Shown: in pieces, positions 62,593-64,000 of the stretch | Numbering within the stretch: the first letter of the stretch is position 1 | How the letters are laid out: every line of letters begins with the position of its first letter | From: Holothuria scabra | Lineage: Eukaryota > Echinodermata > Holothuroidea > Aspidochirotida > Holothuriidae | DNA: 64,000 bases | Assembly: GCA_037179385.1 (NCBI GenBank) | Contig: CM074187.1 | Location: 2,542,001 to 2,606,000 of the forward strand | Reading direction: 5' to 3' | Notes under the pieces: generated by a model | What the model saw: only the letters and a program-made list of their open reading frames with translations | Databases searched by the model: none | What the model was told of the DNA's origin: nothing | Program-made: the position numbers and the translations under genes

Positions 62593-64000
62593 GATTCCTT
62601 GCTGTAGGCAGGCAAGGAATCTATGCGATGGTGATGTCGTGTGTGTGTGCGCGCGCATATGTGACACTTTGGCTTGTAAACACGATATCTCAAGAAGGGT
62701 AAGTGTGACTAACCTCATATTTGGTGTGTAGGTTGGTCATATTGAGCAGATGATCCCTATTGTTTTTGGGTGGAGATCAAAGGTCATTTGGGGTCACGAG
62801 AGGTCAGAAGGTCAAAACTTCGTATACACGATATCTGGAGAACGGTACATGTGACTATGCTCATATTTGGTGTGTGGGTTGGTCATATTGAGTAGATGAT
62901 CCGTATCGATTTTCGTGGAGGTCAAAGGTCATTTGGGGTCACGAGAGGTCAATAGGTAAATTCCTTGGAAATTGCTTGTAAACATGGTATCTCAAGAAGA
63001 GTAAGTGCGACTAATCTCATATTTGGTGTGGGCATTGGCCATATTAAGTAGATGATCCTTATTGTTTTTGGTGGAGATGAAAGGTCATTTGGGGTCAAGA
63101 GAGTTCAGAAGGTCAAAACTTCTTAAACACGATATCTCGAAAACGGTACATGTGACTATGCTCATATTTAGTGTGTGGGTTGGCCATATTGAGTAGATGA
63201 TCCGTATAGTTTTTGGGTGGAGGTCAAAGGTCATTTGGGGTCATGAGAGGTCAAAAGGTCAAAATTTCTTAAACATGATATCTCCAGAATGATACATGTG
63301 AGTATGTTCATATGTGGTGTGTGGGTTGGTCATATTGAGTAGATGATCCCTATCCATTTTCGTGGAGGTCAAAGGTCATTTGGGGTCACGAGAGGTCAAT
63401 AGGTAAATTCCTTAGAAATTGCTTGTAAACACGGTATCTCAAGAAGAGTAAGTGTGACTTATCTCATATTCGGTGTGTGCATTGGCCATATTGAGTAGAT
63501 GATCCCTATTGTTTTTGGTGGAGGTCAAAGGTCATTTGGGGTCACGAGAGGTCAAAAGGTCAAAACTTCTTAAACACAATATCTCAAGAACGGTACATGT
63601 GACTGTGCTCATATTTAGTGTGTGGATTGTTCATATTGAGTAGATGATCCCTTTTGATTTTCCCAAAGGTCAAAGTTCATTTGAAGTCAGCATGTTCAAA
63701 GCCTGACAAGCTTTCCTGCACAGTCTTTCAAGAAAGGTCTCTTGTAGGGTCCTGTAACTTGTCTTGTAGATGGCACATAGTGAATACATGGTGCCAGAAG
63801 TTTTTGGTGGAGGTCAAATGTAATTTGGGTTCACAACGGGCAAGGGGGATCTCAATGTAGGAAGACTGGATGCCTTGCATGTGTACTTTGTGGGCACATT
63901 ATGGAGCCCTGTTAATTGAAAAACATTGTTAAGCAATGCCAATGTGAAAAAAGGCCTTACATTTCAGTGGCAAGGAATCACTGAGCCTTTTGGCTTTCTG
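62593..64000 (+). mobile_element. Pearl/HINE-like tandem-repeat element, family B, copy 2 (cut by window edge)
   Basis: Opens with GATTCCTTGCtgtaggcaGGCAAGGAATC, followed by a (TG/CG)n run and AACACGATATCTCAAGAAGGG. About six units follow, then the same unique 3' part as 53600-53934, running to the window end. It has at least one more unit than copy 1. A and B copies lie close together in the same order here and at 50.6-53.9 kb. Confidence 0.75.

Larger units (their letters stand above)
59003..64000 (+). other. Carrier intron 10, partial, repeat-rich
   Basis: No exon encoding the expected next segment (PQLIGVAPEKAIKLT-like) was found. The interval holds a TTAA MITE (59369-59935), family A element copy 2 (61199-62526) and family B element copy 2 (62593 to the edge). 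59936-61198 holds nothing recognised; the open frame at 60512-60850 is not conserved. Confidence 0.75.

Overview
This is a stretch of animal nuclear genome, most likely from a marine invertebrate deuterostome; an echinoderm fits best, but that is inference. It has spliced genes with GT-AG introns, AT-rich introns, LINE and SINE fragments, many short inverted-repeat transposons, and blocks rich in AGGCCTAGGC and CTAACGTTAG words. There is no operon structure, phage or CRISPR.

Two conserved protein genes are present, divergently transcribed. On the minus strand, coding exons 1-6 of the histone acetyltransferase HAT1 lie between 10320 and 1784; its catalytic acetyl-CoA-binding core lies beyond the left edge. 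On the plus strand, coding exons of the mitochondrial Ca2+-regulated aspartate/glutamate carrier (SLC25A12/13, aralar/citrin) run from 32660 to 59002. They cover the EF-hand domain and the first carrier repeat; the remaining carrier repeats lie beyond the right edge. Human HAT1 and SLC25A12 are, from memory, also divergent neighbours, so the pair looks like old conserved microsynteny.

The most notable gene-level feature is a tandem pair of 147-nt exons (46452-46598 and 46689-46835) in the carrier gene. They are 90 nt apart, have the same phase and length, are about half identical in protein, and encode alternative versions of the same EF-hand segment. They look like mutually exclusive exons.

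The 22 kb between the two genes, and most introns, are filled with mobile DNA. 11.5-18.7 kb is a GC-hairpin-rich DNA-transposon cluster, including an element with 19-bp perfect terminal inverted repeats. 20.27-20.67 kb is a foldback element. 22.9-24.0 kb is a LINE. 25.18-27.65 kb is a nearly identical pair of 1.15-kb LTRs around only 169 bp, with a primer-binding-site-like sequence on the minus strand. The carrier introns hold hAT-type elements with 8-bp target duplications (one starts 11 bp after a splice donor), LINE fragments, TTAA-flanked MITEs, and two copies each of two hairpin-ended, microsatellite-bearing, tandem-repeat elements resembling the pearl/HINE type. The tandem units carry many AGGTCA half-sites, including perfect DR1 words (AGGTCAAAGGTCA).

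Exon 1 of the carrier gene is not certain; two weak candidates (24917 and 31099) are given. All coordinates were read by eye, and no alignment or search was run.
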